Positions 1 to 9,472 are shown, numbered from the stretch's first letter. The stretch is DNA of 64,000 nucleotides from an uncultured Prochlorococcus sp. (GCA_902620895.1 CACNJU010000004.1:1-64000), one strand, 5' to 3'. Notes: generated from the sequence alone by a model not told the origin. Program-made: numbers and translations.

Positions 1-125
1 CCTAATGTAACTAGAATATCTCGATCTTTTAAGTTTTTAAGTCTATTAAGATGTAATTCACGAAACGGTTCCCTTTTAAAAATTGCATCTTCACAGTACC
101 TACCAAAAACTACAAACTTTTCCAT
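1..125 (-). CDS. YciI-family protein, 3' part outside the window
   Basis: A reading frame starts at the ATG read from 125 downward and stays open to the window edge, giving the first 41 residues (MEKFVVFGRYCEDAIFKREP, continuing with a predicted helix rich in Arg and Leu). The opening beta strand followed by a CED motif resembles cyanobacterial YciI/YCII-domain proteins, small ferredoxin-like-fold proteins of uncertain enzymatic role. The C-terminal half, with the usual conserved His/Asp, is not visible. It is divergent from the cyAbrB gene, with about 97 bp of AT-rich DNA between them. The family call rests on the N-terminus only. Confidence 0.6.
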   Translation of the reverse strand, partial: MEKFVVFGRYCEDAIFKREPFRELHLNRLKNLKDRDILVTL

Positions 126-169
126 TTTTAAATATAAACTATAGAATAAATATATAGTAAATAATTGCA

Positions 170-175
170 TATAAT
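170..175 (+). promoter_or_regulatory. Candidate -10 box for the cyAbrB gene
   Basis: A perfect TATAAT hexamer lies 47 bases before the cyAbrB start codon, in the intergenic spacer between two divergent genes. No good -35 hexamer is seen at the expected distance. In such AT-rich DNA a TATAAT match alone is weak evidence. Confidence 0.35.
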
Positions 176-222
176 ACACGCAAATTGCTATGTTATTTAA
201 TACAACTTTCTTTTAATTAATT

Positions 223-579
223 ATGCTAACTGGTAGCGATCTCCTTGCAAAAGTTAAAGAACTTGGTGATGTTAGCAAATCTGACCTAGTTCGCGCCTGT
301 GGATATGTTTCCACTAAGAAAAACGGAGGTGAACGTTTAAACTTTACTGCATTTTATGAAGCACTTTTAGAAGCAAAAGGGGTTAATCTTGGTGATTCTG
401 GTGTTGCAGGTATTGGGAAAGGTGGAAGGAAACTTAGTTATATCGCTACAGTTCAAGGCAATGGAAATCTTCTGATTGGGAAAGCATACACAGCACTTCT
501 TGATTTAAAAGCAGGTGATGAATTCGAAATTAAGCTGGGAAGGAAACAAATCAGATTATTACCTAACGAAGAATCTTAA
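223..579 (+). CDS. cyAbrB-type transcriptional regulator
   Basis: The 118-residue protein matches the cyanobacterial AbrB-like (cyAbrB) family. It has a conserved N-terminal helical part containing VRACGY and a GGERLNF segment, a glycine-rich linker (GIGKGGRKLSY), and a C-terminal swapped-hairpin AbrB-like domain (about residues 75-115) ending in LGRKQIRL. In this family the C-terminal domain binds DNA. Studied cyAbrB proteins act in carbon/nitrogen balance and in repression of several operons, so a nucleoid-like or global regulatory role is likely but inferred. The start is the ATG at 223. It is convergent with trpA across about 90 bp of nearly pure A/T sequence. Confidence 0.85.
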   Translation: MLTGSDLLAKVKELGDVSKSDLVRACGYVSTKKNGGERLNFTAFYEALLEAKGVNLGDSGVAGIGKGGRKLSYIATVQGNGNLLIGKAYTALLDLKAGDEFEIKLGRKQIRLLPNEES

Positions 580-670
580 AGACAAAAGACAAATTGGTTA
601 TATTAATTTTCAATTATTTTTCAATTATTTTCAATAATTAATTCTTTTAATTAATAAATTATCCTTGTAT

Positions 671-1513
671 TTATTTTTTTTGATCAGCAGCTAAACGCAT
701 TTCTTTACAAAATTCACCAACATGATCAACAACATCTTTTTCACTTGAACTAGAAATTCGTTTTACAAATGCACTCCCAATAATCACCCCATCTGCTCCC
801 CACTCACGAACTTTATTAACATGTTCTGGAGTGGATATTCCAAAACCAACAGCGATTGGATTTCTATTTACATCTTTTAATTTAGAGATAAGATTTTCTA
901 CTCTATTTTCCATTTTGTTTCTCTCACCAGTGACACCTGTAACACTTACTAAATAAGTAAAGCCTTTTGTATTATCTGATATTTGTTTCATTCTTTCATA
1001 AGGAGTAGTTGGAGCTACCAATAAAATTAAGTCCATAGAATGGCTACTTACTATTTTAGAAAATTTATAAGCCTCCTCTAAAGGGAGATCAGGAACTATT
1101 AGGCCAGAAACTCCAGCATTAGATGCCATTTCACAAAACTCTTCAAAGCCGAAACACAATAATGGATTTAAGTAAGAAAAAAGGATGATGGGAATATTTA
1201 ATTTACCTTTTAAAGACTCTAAAAGTTTAATTACTTTTCTTAGGCTAGTGCCTGACTTTAAGGCGCGAGAAGCCGCCAATTGAATAACTGGTCCGTCTGC
1301 AAGTGGGTCACTGTAAGGGATACCTAATTCAATAAGGTCAGCACCATTTTCTTGTAACTTTAATAAAATCTCAGATGTTATTTCAATATTGGGATCCCCA
1401 GCCATTATAAAAGGCATTAAAGCTAATTTTTTTTTATTTTTTAATTCACAAAACATCACATCTACCTTAGATAAAGATTCATTTTTAGTAATTTGCATTT
1501 TGTTATCTTTCAT
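671..1513 (-). CDS. trpA: Tryptophan synthase alpha subunit
   Basis: TrpA cleaves indole-3-glycerol phosphate to indole and glyceraldehyde 3-phosphate, the first half-reaction of tryptophan synthase; the indole is channelled to TrpB. The 280-residue protein is a full-length TIM barrel. PFIMAGDP (about 34-41) is followed by IELGIPYSDPLADGP, with catalytic Glu62 and Asp73. The phosphate-binding end reads GFGISTPEHV and GVIIGSAFVKR. The start could be the ATG used here or the ATG five codons further in; both lie before the conserved fold. No other trp gene adjoins it, and trpF lies about 30 kb away, so the pathway is dispersed. The downstream neighbour on the other strand is cyAbrB. Confidence 0.97.
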   Translation of the reverse strand: MKDNKMQITKNESLSKVDVMFCELKNKKKLALMPFIMAGDPNIEITSEILLKLQENGADLIELGIPYSDPLADGPVIQLAASRALKSGTSLRKVIKLLESLKGKLNIPIILFSYLNPLLCFGFEEFCEMASNAGVSGLIVPDLPLEEAYKFSKIVSSHSMDLILLVAPTTPYERMKQISDNTKGFTYLVSVTGVTGERNKMENRVENLISKLKDVNRNPIAVGFGISTPEHVNKVREWGADGVIIGSAFVKRISSSSEKDVVDHVGEFCKEMRLAADQKK

Positions 1514-1541
1514 TATTTTCAGATATTTTTCTATGAAAAAT

Positions 1542-1862
1542 TTATGTGTTTTTTTCTAAATCTTCCATTAGTTTTTGCTGCTCTTCCTTTGACAATGAGT
1601 TGAATTTGGTTTCTAGTTTATCATTAACAACTTTTTCATACTCTTTTCTATAACGCTTCCTTTGTTCCATAAAAGTCATTTTTCCATTTATAACTCTATA
1701 AACATAAGATGTGACCCAAGTAATAACAATCAAAATCAAGATACAACTTGAGAGAGTAGTGGCTGTAAAATTGTCGATCCCAATTTTCGGTGCAAATTTA
1801 TAACTAATTAATCCAATTAATGAAATAAATAAACCTATTTGTATTACTTTTCCTTTAGTCAA
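1542..1862 (-). CDS. DUF3007-family membrane protein
   Basis: This 106-residue protein has two predicted membrane segments (about 5-25 and 35-57) followed by a highly charged, Lys/Glu-rich cytoplasmic tail with KEEQQKLMEDLE near the end. The pattern fits the DUF3007 family of cyanobacteria and plastids, for which I know no firm function. The start codon is TTG (MTKGKVIQ). It begins 4 bp after the ndhL stop, on the same strand, so the two are probably co-transcribed, and trpA follows. A photosynthesis- or thylakoid-related role is only suggested by the phylogenetic range and the ndhL link. Confidence 0.75.
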   Translation of the reverse strand: MTKGKVIQIGLFISLIGLISYKFAPKIGIDNFTATTLSSCILILIVITWVTSYVYRVINGKMTFMEQRKRYRKEYEKVVNDKLETKFNSLSKEEQQKLMEDLEKNT

Positions 1863-1866
1863 TTAT

Positions 1867-2100
1867 TTACCCTTTACCACTTCCTCTTAGTCTGAGATTT
1901 AAAAATGGAGAAAATAAAATTAAACCTGGAAAGAAAAGAAATACAAGGCCATAAATTCCTAATCTTTCAAATTTGCCCATAATATTCCATCTATTATTCA
2001 TCCAGTAAAATAGTAACAATGGGATAACCAATAAATAGGTAGAAATAATTCCTATATAAGCAATTATAGTAACTAATGAATTATTAAAAAAACTTTCCAT
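1867..2100 (-). CDS. ndhL: NAD(P)H-quinone oxidoreductase subunit L
   Basis: NdhL is a small membrane subunit of the cyanobacterial NDH-1 complex, which serves cyclic electron flow, respiration and CO2 uptake. The 77-residue protein has two transmembrane segments (about 8-30 and 47-68), the loop [18 protein letters not shown], and a short charged C-terminus; length and hydropathy fit the family. I chose the ATG at 2100. A longer open frame runs upstream to 2205 but would overlap the tRNA-Leu gene, and its extra residues are not part of the family. It is followed 4 bp later by the DUF3007 gene. Confidence 0.92.
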   Translation of the reverse strand: MESFFNNSLVTIIAYIGIISTYLLVIPLLLFYWMNNRWNIMGKFERLGIYGLVFLFFPGLILFSPFLNLRLRGSGKG

Positions 2101-2178
2101 TTTATTATATGGTTTCTTAGTTAAAACATAACAACTATTGGAAGTTATCGTCAGAACTAAAAATAAATAATTAAATAA

Positions 2179-2264
2179 TGGGAGTGGGGGGACTTGAACC
2201 CCCACGAGCTAAATCGCTCGACGGATTTTAAGTCCGGCGCGTCTACCAATTCCGCCACACTCCC
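2179..2264 (-). tRNA. trnL: tRNA-Leu(UAA), without intron
   Basis: An 86-nt class II tRNA can be folded on the minus strand. The 7-bp acceptor stem GGGAGTG/CACTCCC uses 2264-2258 and 2186-2180, with discriminator A at 2179. The D arm contains GGTAGACGC, the anticodon loop CTTAAAA gives anticodon UAA, the long variable arm is typical of Leu, and the T arm contains GTTCAAGTCC. CCA is not encoded. The anticodon loop is uninterrupted, so the group I intron found at this place in many cyanobacteria is absent. It sits just upstream of ndhL. Confidence 0.97.
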
Positions 2265-2363
2265 AAAGGAATTTGCGCATATTTATCGTAGCTGAAAGAT
2301 ACCCATTTAACCAAGAAAAATTGGAATATTTACACTTTTAATTGTCAGATTAAATCTAATTTT

Positions 2364-3413
2364 TTAATTTACTATTCCTTCTACTTGCCATTGTAAAGTT
2401 TCACCTGCATGAAATGGTTTTATTTGTCCGACGATATTTTTTTCTTCAACAACATCAATATATTCTTTAATTTTGTTAGGTCTAGAAACTAATTTTAATT
2501 TTTCTTCATTTGGTGGGACATTATAAAAATTAGGTCCATTCAAACTTGCAAACTTTTCAAAATTATCTAGAGCATCCTCCTCTTCAAAAACTGTTAAGTA
2601 GCTTTCTATTGCTACTGGCGAATTAAAAATGCCTGCACATCCACAAAAAGCCTTCCACTTCCTAAGGTGTGGAGCAGAGTCAGTCCCCAAGAAAAAACAT
2701 TTTTCCCCACTTGTTGCCGCTCTCCTTAAGGCGAGTCTATTATTTTCCCTCTTAGCAACTGGTAAGCAGTAAAAATCACTATTTAAGCCTCCAAAAAACA
2801 TTGCATTTCTATTTATGTGCAAATGATGCGGAGTAATAGTAGCCCCAATATTATTTTCGCGCACAAAATCCACTGCATAAGAGGTGGTTATATGTTCTAG
2901 AACGATTTTTAATTTTGGAAATCTTTTGGTTATTTGAGAAAGTTCTTTATCTATAAAAACTTCTTCTCTATCGAATACATCTACTTCAGAATCAGTCACT
3001 TCCCCATGAATTAAAAGAGGCATTCCAGAATCTTGCATTAATTCAAAGATCTTATATAGATTTTCTATTTTCCTAACTCCATGACTGGAATTTGTTGTGG
3101 CATTAGCAGGATATAATTTTGCTGCAAAAAAAACATTATTTTTAAAACCCTTAATTAGTTCCCCTTTATCAGTGTCATCTGTAAGATAAATTGTCATTAA
3201 TGGTTCAAACTTAGAACTTTCTGGTAGCGCTGCAACAATAGATTTCCTATAAGAAATAGCGCTGTTGATTGATGTTATGGGACTTTTAGTATTTGGCATA
3301 ACAATGGCTCTTCCAAAATATTCCGAAGTAAAATGAATGATATTTTTTAATACAAGACCTTCTCTTAAATGTAAATGCCAATCATCAGGTTTTATTATGT
3401 TTAAAGTCTTCAA
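2364..3413 (-). CDS. pyrC: Dihydroorotase
   Basis: PyrC catalyses reversible ring closure of carbamoyl aspartate to dihydroorotate in pyrimidine synthesis. The 349-residue protein is a class II (E. coli PyrC-like) amidohydrolase. DDWHLHLREG carries the metal ligands His13 and His15, AAKLYPA has the lysine (Lys99) expected to be carbamylated, LLIHGEV and VLEHITT carry further metal-binding His residues, and LGTDSAPH carries the catalytic Asp. The start is TTG and places the conserved KPDDWHLH at the usual distance from the N-terminus. It stands alone on the minus strand, downstream of nothing obviously related. Confidence 0.97.
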   Translation of the reverse strand: MKTLNIIKPDDWHLHLREGLVLKNIIHFTSEYFGRAIVMPNTKSPITSINSAISYRKSIVAALPESSKFEPLMTIYLTDDTDKGELIKGFKNNVFFAAKLYPANATTNSSHGVRKIENLYKIFELMQDSGMPLLIHGEVTDSEVDVFDREEVFIDKELSQITKRFPKLKIVLEHITTSYAVDFVRENNIGATITPHHLHINRNAMFFGGLNSDFYCLPVAKRENNRLALRRAATSGEKCFFLGTDSAPHLRKWKAFCGCAGIFNSPVAIESYLTVFEEEDALDNFEKFASLNGPNFYNVPPNEEKLKLVSRPNKIKEYIDVVEEKNIVGQIKPFHAGETLQWQVEGIVN

Positions 3414-3531
3414 AATTTTTTCTATTTAATCAATTTTAACAGCAAATTAAAATTGACAATAATTTATAGATATTCGAGGATAGTTATTAACCAATTATGA
3501 AATTTTTTATTATCTAAATTAAATCCTAAAT

Positions 3532-4611
3532 ATGAGTGATTTTTTATTTCCAATAATAGAAATAGTTTTAGGCGTAGTTCTTCTTTTTGCAGGAGGAGAG
3601 TTCTTTATTCAAGGAGCCATATTTTTATCTTTAATTTTAGGAATACCTCAAATAGTAATTGGTTTGACAGTTGTTTCTCTTGGAACAAGCTCTCCTGAGT
3701 TGTTGGTAAGTTTGAGTTCAATTTTAAAAGGCAGTGATTCGCTTGCGGCAAGCAATGTAATTGGAAGCAATATTTTTAATGTTCTCGTTGTTTTGGGCAT
3801 AAGCTCATTGATAACACCTCTTAAAGTAAAAAGCAGAATAGTCAGAAGAGATGTGCCTCTTTTAATGGCAATTTCTTGTGCAGTCTGGGCCATGTCATCA
3901 ACAGGCTTATTAACATTGCAAGCAGGGATATTTCTAATATTTTGTTTAATCTTAAATACAATATGGGAAATCAATACCATCAATGAGAAAGGAGAGGAGA
4001 CAAAAGATGCTGAACCAGAGATAGAAGAATTAAAAGATAACTATAAAGGGAAAATGAATATTTTACTAAAGTTAATATTGGGAATATTTCTTTTAAGCTT
4101 TGGTTCAAATATTTTAGTAAATGGTTCTCAAACCCTCGCTACTCTTTTGGGTGTAAATGAAATTGTTATTGGTTTAACTATCGTCGCAACTGGGACATCT
4201 TTACCAGAGTTAGTAACTTCAATAATTGCTGCATTTAAAGGCAAAACAGATCTTGCGATTGGGAATGTAATAGGAAGTAATTTACTCAATCAACTTTTAA
4301 TCCTTGGAAGTTGCAGTATTTTTTCAGGATTTAAAGGTTTAGTAATTGAACGGAGTCTAATAAAAGTTGATTTACCTTTTATGGTTTTAACTACTTTTGC
4401 ATGCTTACCAATTTTCTGGAGCAAAGGAGAAATCACAAGGATTGAAGGATTTATTTTGCTTAATCTTTATATTTTCTACATTCTCGATAAGATACTTTTC
4501 CTAAATGGATTTTACTTCCTTTCTGAATTAAGGATCGGTTTATTTATTTACTTTGCATTACTTATAGTATTTCTGATTTTTCAAGAAAAATTAAAATTTT
4601 CTAATTCATGA
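3532..4611 (+). CDS. Sodium/calcium (CaCA family) exchanger
   Basis: The 359-residue inner-membrane protein has two homologous halves of about five transmembrane segments each. Each half carries the CaCA alpha-repeat signature: GTSSPELLVSL plus SNVIGSNIFN (about 52-85) and GTSLPELVTS plus GNVIGSNLLN (about 223-253). The acidic and Asn residues of these repeats form the cation site. A hydrophilic acidic loop (about 150-170) separates the halves. It probably exports Ca2+ or exchanges K+/Na+ with Ca2+; the exact ion cannot be read from sequence. It is convergent with glutathione reductase, with only 2 bp between the stop codons. Confidence 0.92.
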   Translation: MSDFLFPIIEIVLGVVLLFAGGEFFIQGAIFLSLILGIPQIVIGLTVVSLGTSSPELLVSLSSILKGSDSLAASNVIGSNIFNVLVVLGISSLITPLKVKSRIVRRDVPLLMAISCAVWAMSSTGLLTLQAGIFLIFCLILNTIWEINTINEKGEETKDAEPEIEELKDNYKGKMNILLKLILGIFLLSFGSNILVNGSQTLATLLGVNEIVIGLTIVATGTSLPELVTSIIAAFKGKTDLAIGNVIGSNLLNQLLILGSCSIFSGFKGLVIERSLIKVDLPFMVLTTFACLPIFWSKGEITRIEGFILLNLYIFYILDKILFLNGFYFLSELRIGLFIYFALLIVFLIFQEKLKFSNS

Positions 4612-4613
4612 TT

Positions 4614-5993
4614 TTATCCATACATAGTCACAAATTCTTCTGAGATAGTTGGGTGCAAAGCCATAGTAATATCAAAGTCTTTTTTTGTAATCCCTGCATT
4701 TAATGAAATTGATACCATTTGAATAATCTCAGACGATGTTTCTCCAAACATATGACATCCTAGGACTTTGTCAGTTAGCTTATGAACTACAATTTTCAAC
4801 ATACATTTTGATTTATTCTTTTTAAAGGTATTAGACATAGGGGTAAATTTGCATTTGAAAATTTTTATATTTTTTTCAGAGTAAATCTCTTTAGCTCTTT
4901 TCTCACTTAAGCCAACTGTTGAAATTTCTGGAATAGTAAAAACGGCCTTAGGGATATATTCATAATTTACTTTTCTTTTTTTGTCATTAAAGAAATTATC
5001 CGAAAAAACTCTCCCTTGTTCTATTGCTACTGGAGTTAAGTTTGGCTTATTTATGATATCACCAACTGCAAAAATATTTGCGTTGCTTGTTTGATTAAGT
5101 TCATCGACATCTAAATATAGACCATCCATTTTTAGATTTAAAAAATCTAAATTTAAAGGCAAAAGATTTGGTTCTCTTCCTGTAGCAATAAGGATATTAT
5201 TAGTTAGGATTTTATCTCCCGTGTCTAGGGTAGATTCCAAATTTCCATTTACTTTCTTGATAGACTTTAATTGGGTATTGGAGATTATATTAATTTCAGT
5301 AAAAGTAGGTGATTCCTCTAGGCATGAAGAAAGATCCTCATCAAAACCATTAAGTAAATGTTGGCCTCTAATTAATTGAGTTACTTCAGTACCTAAATTT
5401 CTGAAAATAGAAGCAAATTCACAAGCAATATATCCACCTCCTACTATTAATATTGATTTGGGAAACTTTTCTAATTCAAAAATATCATCACTAGTCCATG
5501 CCAAATCTACCCCAGGAATATTTAATTTCTTTGGTTTACCTCCAACTGAAATAAGAATTTTTTTTGAACTTATTTTGTTTTTAATTTTCTTTGTGTTTGA
5601 ACAAATAATTTCTAATTCATTTTGAGTAATAAATCTTCCTAAGCCTTCAAAGATAGTTATATTCAACTTTTTTAAAGAATTTCTATGTAAATTACTTAAT
5701 CTAGAAACCTCGTCTCTAACATTTTTCAACAAAATATTTGATTCAAAATTAATACCTTCATTTTTTAATCCATATCCTTCAGAAGAATCCATATTTTTTT
5801 TACTTTTAGCTGCATAAACCATTAATTTCTTTGGCACACATCCCCTTATGACACAAGTTCCTCCTATTTGATTTGCTTCTATGATTGCGACTTTTGCTCC
5901 ATAACTAGCCGCACGTTTAGCCGCCGCGAGTCCTCCAGATCCAGCGCCAACAACAATTAAATCAAATTCAAATTCCAAGACTTTTTTAATCAA
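4614..5993 (-). CDS. gor: Glutathione reductase (NADPH)
   Basis: This flavoprotein disulfide reductase regenerates glutathione from its disulfide using NADPH. The 459-residue protein has the N-terminal FAD dinucleotide fold VVGAGSGGLAAA (about 14-25), the redox-active pair in GGTCVIRGCVPKK (Cys47 and Cys52), the NAD(P) fold VGGGYIACEFA, the ATGREPN and FAVGDI motifs, and the C-terminal catalytic HPTISEEFV. The CVIRGCVPKK form is typical of glutathione reductases rather than lipoamide dehydrogenases. The longest frame starts at a TTG; a second TTG at 5978 (MEFEFDLIVVGAG) fits family N-termini as well or better. A GST-like gene is divergent from it 36 bp away. Confidence 0.93.
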   Translation of the reverse strand: MIKKVLEFEFDLIVVGAGSGGLAAAKRAASYGAKVAIIEANQIGGTCVIRGCVPKKLMVYAAKSKKNMDSSEGYGLKNEGINFESNILLKNVRDEVSRLSNLHRNSLKKLNITIFEGLGRFITQNELEIICSNTKKIKNKISSKKILISVGGKPKKLNIPGVDLAWTSDDIFELEKFPKSILIVGGGYIACEFASIFRNLGTEVTQLIRGQHLLNGFDEDLSSCLEESPTFTEINIISNTQLKSIKKVNGNLESTLDTGDKILTNNILIATGREPNLLPLNLDFLNLKMDGLYLDVDELNQTSNANIFAVGDIINKPNLTPVAIEQGRVFSDNFFNDKKRKVNYEYIPKAVFTIPEISTVGLSEKRAKEIYSEKNIKIFKCKFTPMSNTFKKNKSKCMLKIVVHKLTDKVLGCHMFGETSSEIIQMVSISLNAGITKKDFDITMALHPTISEEFVTMYG

Positions 5994-6029
5994 TTATTAT
6001 AACGTTAGTTTATAGCTTTAATTCAAATA

Positions 6030-7262
6030 ATGAATGGGATTTTGACATGGGATGATTTAAGTAAATTTGAAGTTGCAGATCTTGATAGAGTCCATGGTAT
6101 TAATAATTCTTACGCAAATTTAAGATTATTTGGACATAGTGAAAATGATGTATTAGTTACCCTTTATAGGGATAGGCATTCTTGGTGTCCTTACTGTCAG
6201 AAGATATGGTTATGGCTTGAATTTAAGAAAGTTCCATACAGAGTCAAGAAAATAAATATGTTTTGCTACGGCCAAAAAGAAAGTTGGTTCCTTGAAAAAG
6301 TCAGATCGGGGAAATTACCTGCAATTGAGTTTAAAGGGCAAGTTATAACTGAAAGCGACGATATCATAGCTTTTTTAGAAAATAAATTTGGAACACTTGG
6401 ATCTTCTATAACATCTAGTCACCTTATCAAAATTCGAGAGTTAGAAAGAGAAATTTTCAGATCGTGGTGTAATTGGCTCTGCCGAGAAAGCTTTAATTTT
6501 ATAGATAACTCCTTTAGAAAAAAAAGATTTAAAGAATCCATTTCTAAACTCGATGAAATCTTAAGTAGCTCAAAAACAGGGTTTGTTGATCCATCAGTTT
6601 CTAACGCGGATGATATAGAGCCTGGTGTTGGAGATATAATTTTTATTCCCTATATGGAGAGAATGAATGCATCACTTATTTATTATAAAGGTTTTAATTT
6701 AAGATCTAATTACCGTCATGTAGATAACTGGCTTACCCTTTTTGAAGGGACAAGTGCGTACAGAGGCACTCAAGGAGATTTTCACACTCATTCTCATGAT
6801 TTACCCCCACAAATGGGAGGATGCTATAAAGAAAGCAATGAAGAACAGATTACTTTCTCTAAGCTAATAGATACTGGGGAGGGTTTAGGTAATTATGAAT
6901 TAAACCAAAATTATGAGCCAAAATACTATGCAAAAATTGCTCTTAAAAGAGTGATAAAACATAAAGACAACTTATTAAAGGTAAACCCATACAATAAAGA
7001 ATCCTTTGACGAATCATTGAGATCAGCTTTGAGCCATATGATCACAGGTGAAGTATTAATCCCAAAAAAACTTTCAGGAATCTCTCTAAGATACTTAAAA
7101 AATAGAATCTCAGTTCCAAGAGATATGCCAATTATTTCAGCAAGGTTATTAAGGCAATCATTAAATAAAATTGAATCGCTCAGTAATATCAATGAAATAG
7201 ATAAGATACCTTTCAGACATAGATATGATCAAGATCCTATAAATTTCATTTCTAGTTATTAG
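6030..7262 (+). CDS. Glutathione S-transferase-like protein with thioredoxin-fold N-domain
   Basis: The 410-residue protein has an N-terminal glutaredoxin/GST-type domain containing the redox motif CPYC (Cys53-Cys56) in SWCPYCQKIWLWLEFKKVPY. A cis-Pro region (GKLPAIEFKG) and ITESDDIIAFLE follow, as in GST N-domains. An alpha-helical GST C-domain extends to about residue 240, and a family-specific C-terminal extension has no recognisable motif. It is much longer than a standard GST (about 200 residues). It is divergent from glutathione reductase, which supports a thiol-linked role. The substrate is unknown. Confidence 0.8.
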   Translation: MNGILTWDDLSKFEVADLDRVHGINNSYANLRLFGHSENDVLVTLYRDRHSWCPYCQKIWLWLEFKKVPYRVKKINMFCYGQKESWFLEKVRSGKLPAIEFKGQVITESDDIIAFLENKFGTLGSSITSSHLIKIRELEREIFRSWCNWLCRESFNFIDNSFRKKRFKESISKLDEILSSSKTGFVDPSVSNADDIEPGVGDIIFIPYMERMNASLIYYKGFNLRSNYRHVDNWLTLFEGTSAYRGTQGDFHTHSHDLPPQMGGCYKESNEEQITFSKLIDTGEGLGNYELNQNYEPKYYAKIALKRVIKHKDNLLKVNPYNKESFDESLRSALSHMITGEVLIPKKLSGISLRYLKNRISVPRDMPIISARLLRQSLNKIESLSNINEIDKIPFRHRYDQDPINFISSY

Positions 7263-7267
7263 CAAAA

Positions 7268-8662
7268 CTATAAATTTTTTCTTGAATCTATTTGTAGTAA
7301 ATCTCTTATTTTTTGTACTTGACTTGCAATATTTGGATCAATAGATAATTTTTTTTCAACTTGTTCAATAGCATACATAACTGTTGTATGGTCCTTCCCC
7401 CCAAACTCATCTCCAATTCTTGGCAGGCTTAGATCCGTACCATGTCTCATAAGATACATACCTATTTGTCTAGCTTGACTTACTGGTTTTCTCCTACTTG
7501 AACTGATTAATTCATCAGTAGAAACTTTAAAGAAATCTGACACTTTATTAATAACTTGTTTTGGAGTAACCACTACTCCAACACTATTAGGATCAAGCAT
7601 GGGAGCAATTGATTGAACTGTCATTGGCAAGCCTGTTATTGATGCAAATGCAACAGCTCTAGTAAATGCTCCTTCCAATTCTCGAATATTCGAAGTGAAC
7701 CTTCCTGCTATAAATTGAATTAAATCTCTTGGAAGACTCATCCTCTCTTGTTCTGCCTTTTTTTGAAGGATGGCTGTCCTCGTCTCAAGGTCAGGTGGTT
7801 GAATATCTGCGGTCATACCCATTGAGAACCTAGAAATTAATCTCTCTTGAATTCCCGACAATTGATTTGGTGGTCTGTCACTTGCAATAACTATTTGACT
7901 TCCTGATTCGTGAAGTGCGTTAAAAGTATGAAAGAATTCTTCCTGTGTGTACTCTTTGCCTTCTAAGAACTGTATATCATCTATTAAAATCAAATCTACA
8001 TTTCTATATTTATCTCGAATAGCTGTCATTCCATCTCTTCGAATACCACTAATAACATCATTTGTAAAAGTCTCTGTAGATACATATTTAACTTTTGCTT
8101 CTGGATCTATTTCTACTCGATAATGACCTATTGCTTGCATTAAATGAGTCTTACCAAGACCTACTCCTCCACAAATAAATAATGGATTGAATTCTCTCCC
8201 AGGAGATTCGGCAACGGCTAAAGCTGCCGCATGAGCCAACCTACTATTTGGACCTACAACAAATCTTTTAAATACATAGCGTAAATTTAAACCATTAGGA
8301 TTTTTGAATTGATTTTTTGAAGAATTATTTTGGTTAATACTAGAAAAAGATTTTGTTTTATGATGAACGTTCTGTTCGTTAGGTTTATCTTCACTTGTTA
8401 AATCGCTGCTGGTATTCGTTTCAGATTTAAAAACAACTTTTACATCATGACCGCAGATTTCCTTTGCAGCTTTTTCAATAGTTTCACAATAATTCTTTCT
8501 CAACCAATCACTAGAAAATGTATTTGGGGCGATTAAAGTTAATAAGCCATTTTCAAAACAATTAAATTTAGCAGGCCTGATCCATGTCTCAAATGAAGGC
8601 TTACTTAAAGTTTTTTGGAGTGATTGTTGAACTTCCGCCCAAATAGGATTAGTTGCTTGCAA
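7268..8662 (-). CDS. dnaA: Chromosomal replication initiator DnaA
   Basis: DnaA binds DnaA boxes at the origin and opens the duplex in its ATP form. The 464-residue protein shows all four domains: domain I (1-80, WAEVQQSLQ and FETWIRPA), a polar low-complexity linker (about 81-125), the AAA+ domain with Walker A GGVGLGKT (165-172), Walker [13 protein letters not shown] and the sensor RFSMGM region, and domain IV with the box-recognition signature [15 protein letters not shown]. The start is TTG. I saw no cluster of TTATCCACA-type boxes around the gene and no dnaN beside it, so the origin is probably not here. It is convergent with the GST-like gene, 5 bp apart. Confidence 0.97.
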   Translation of the reverse strand: MQATNPIWAEVQQSLQKTLSKPSFETWIRPAKFNCFENGLLTLIAPNTFSSDWLRKNYCETIEKAAKEICGHDVKVVFKSETNTSSDLTSEDKPNEQNVHHKTKSFSSINQNNSSKNQFKNPNGLNLRYVFKRFVVGPNSRLAHAAALAVAESPGREFNPLFICGGVGLGKTHLMQAIGHYRVEIDPEAKVKYVSTETFTNDVISGIRRDGMTAIRDKYRNVDLILIDDIQFLEGKEYTQEEFFHTFNALHESGSQIVIASDRPPNQLSGIQERLISRFSMGMTADIQPPDLETRTAILQKKAEQERMSLPRDLIQFIAGRFTSNIRELEGAFTRAVAFASITGLPMTVQSIAPMLDPNSVGVVVTPKQVINKVSDFFKVSTDELISSSRRKPVSQARQIGMYLMRHGTDLSLPRIGDEFGGKDHTTVMYAIEQVEKKLSIDPNIASQVQKIRDLLQIDSRKNL

Positions 8663-8831
8663 AGTTTTATTCTCTAGATTATTAATCTAGTTGGAATTTA
8701 ATAATTGGCCATTATCAAATCACAAGATCACAACAAATTTAAAATTACTTAACAAAGTATCGGCTAAATTTATAAAAATAAATTTTATATTTTTTAATAG
8801 GCATATAATTATTTTAAATTTCACTAAATTA

Positions 8832-9467
8832 TTGGATAAAGCACTACTTATTATCATGGCAAAATGGCATGGTTTTGGAAGATGCAAAACAAGATTATCA
8901 AAAGATATAGGTAAAAGTAATTCGGCGAAAGTACAAAGTGTAATGACCAAACACACAATTTCAGTCGCAAAATTTCTTCAAGAAAATAGACTGCTTGATA
9001 TTTCTATTGCCATAACTGGTTTGGGTTTAGGAAATTGTAGAAAATGGTCTAGAGAATTAGGCATCAAAAAATTTAATTTGCAGGGGAAAGGCTGCTTGGG
9101 AGAAAAAATGAAGCGGCAAATAATTATCAACAAAAAATTTTGTGCAAGACATAAGATCAAAAATATTATTTTTATTGGTACTGACCTTCCAGATTTATGC
9201 CATCAAGATTTATTAAATACTCTAAAAGAGCTTCAGCATAATGATCTTATTTTAGGACCATCTAATGATGGAGGATATTGGCTTATTGGTTTATCAGAAA
9301 AAATAATGTTATCAAATACATATTTACCTTTTATCAACATAAAGTGGGGAACAGAAAATGTTCTTCAAAATACAATTGATAATTTTGGTTCTAAAAAATT
9401 AAAATATAAGTTTTTAGATAAAAAAATAGATATAGATACAATTATTGATATTGAAAATAGAAAGTAA
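8832..9467 (+). CDS. TIGR04282-type glycosyltransferase (DUF2064)
   Basis: The protein resembles the 'rSAM/selenodomain-associated transferase 1' family, a nucleotidyl/glycosyl-transferase fold. It has an N-terminal strand followed by AKWHGFGRCKTRLSKDIG, then IFIGTDLPDL and LGPSNDGGYWLIGL, which are the family hallmarks. The start is uncertain. I prefer a TTG at 8832, which keeps the first beta strand (ALLIIMAKW). An open frame also runs from an ATG at 8691, and an ATG at 8856 would cut that strand. It is followed 5 bp later by a TIGR04283-type glycosyltransferase, the usual partner. The substrate is unknown; the radical-SAM or selenodomain gene named in the family title is not in this window. 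Confidence 0.8.
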   Translation: MDKALLIIMAKWHGFGRCKTRLSKDIGKSNSAKVQSVMTKHTISVAKFLQENRLLDISIAITGLGLGNCRKWSRELGIKKFNLQGKGCLGEKMKRQIIINKKFCARHKIKNIIFIGTDLPDLCHQDLLNTLKELQHNDLILGPSNDGGYWLIGLSEKIMLSNTYLPFINIKWGTENVLQNTIDNFGSKKLKYKFLDKKIDIDTIIDIENRK

Positions 9468-9472
9468 TCGAC

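Noticed and set aside
3648-3983. 111-codon minus-strand frame inside the Na/Ca exchanger
   Set aside because: Antisense to a recognised membrane protein, no motif, no independent start signal.
7268-8831. Replication origin near dnaA
   Set aside because: No cluster of DnaA boxes or AT-rich 13-mers stood out, and no dnaN is adjacent. Many cyanobacteria have the origin away from dnaA.
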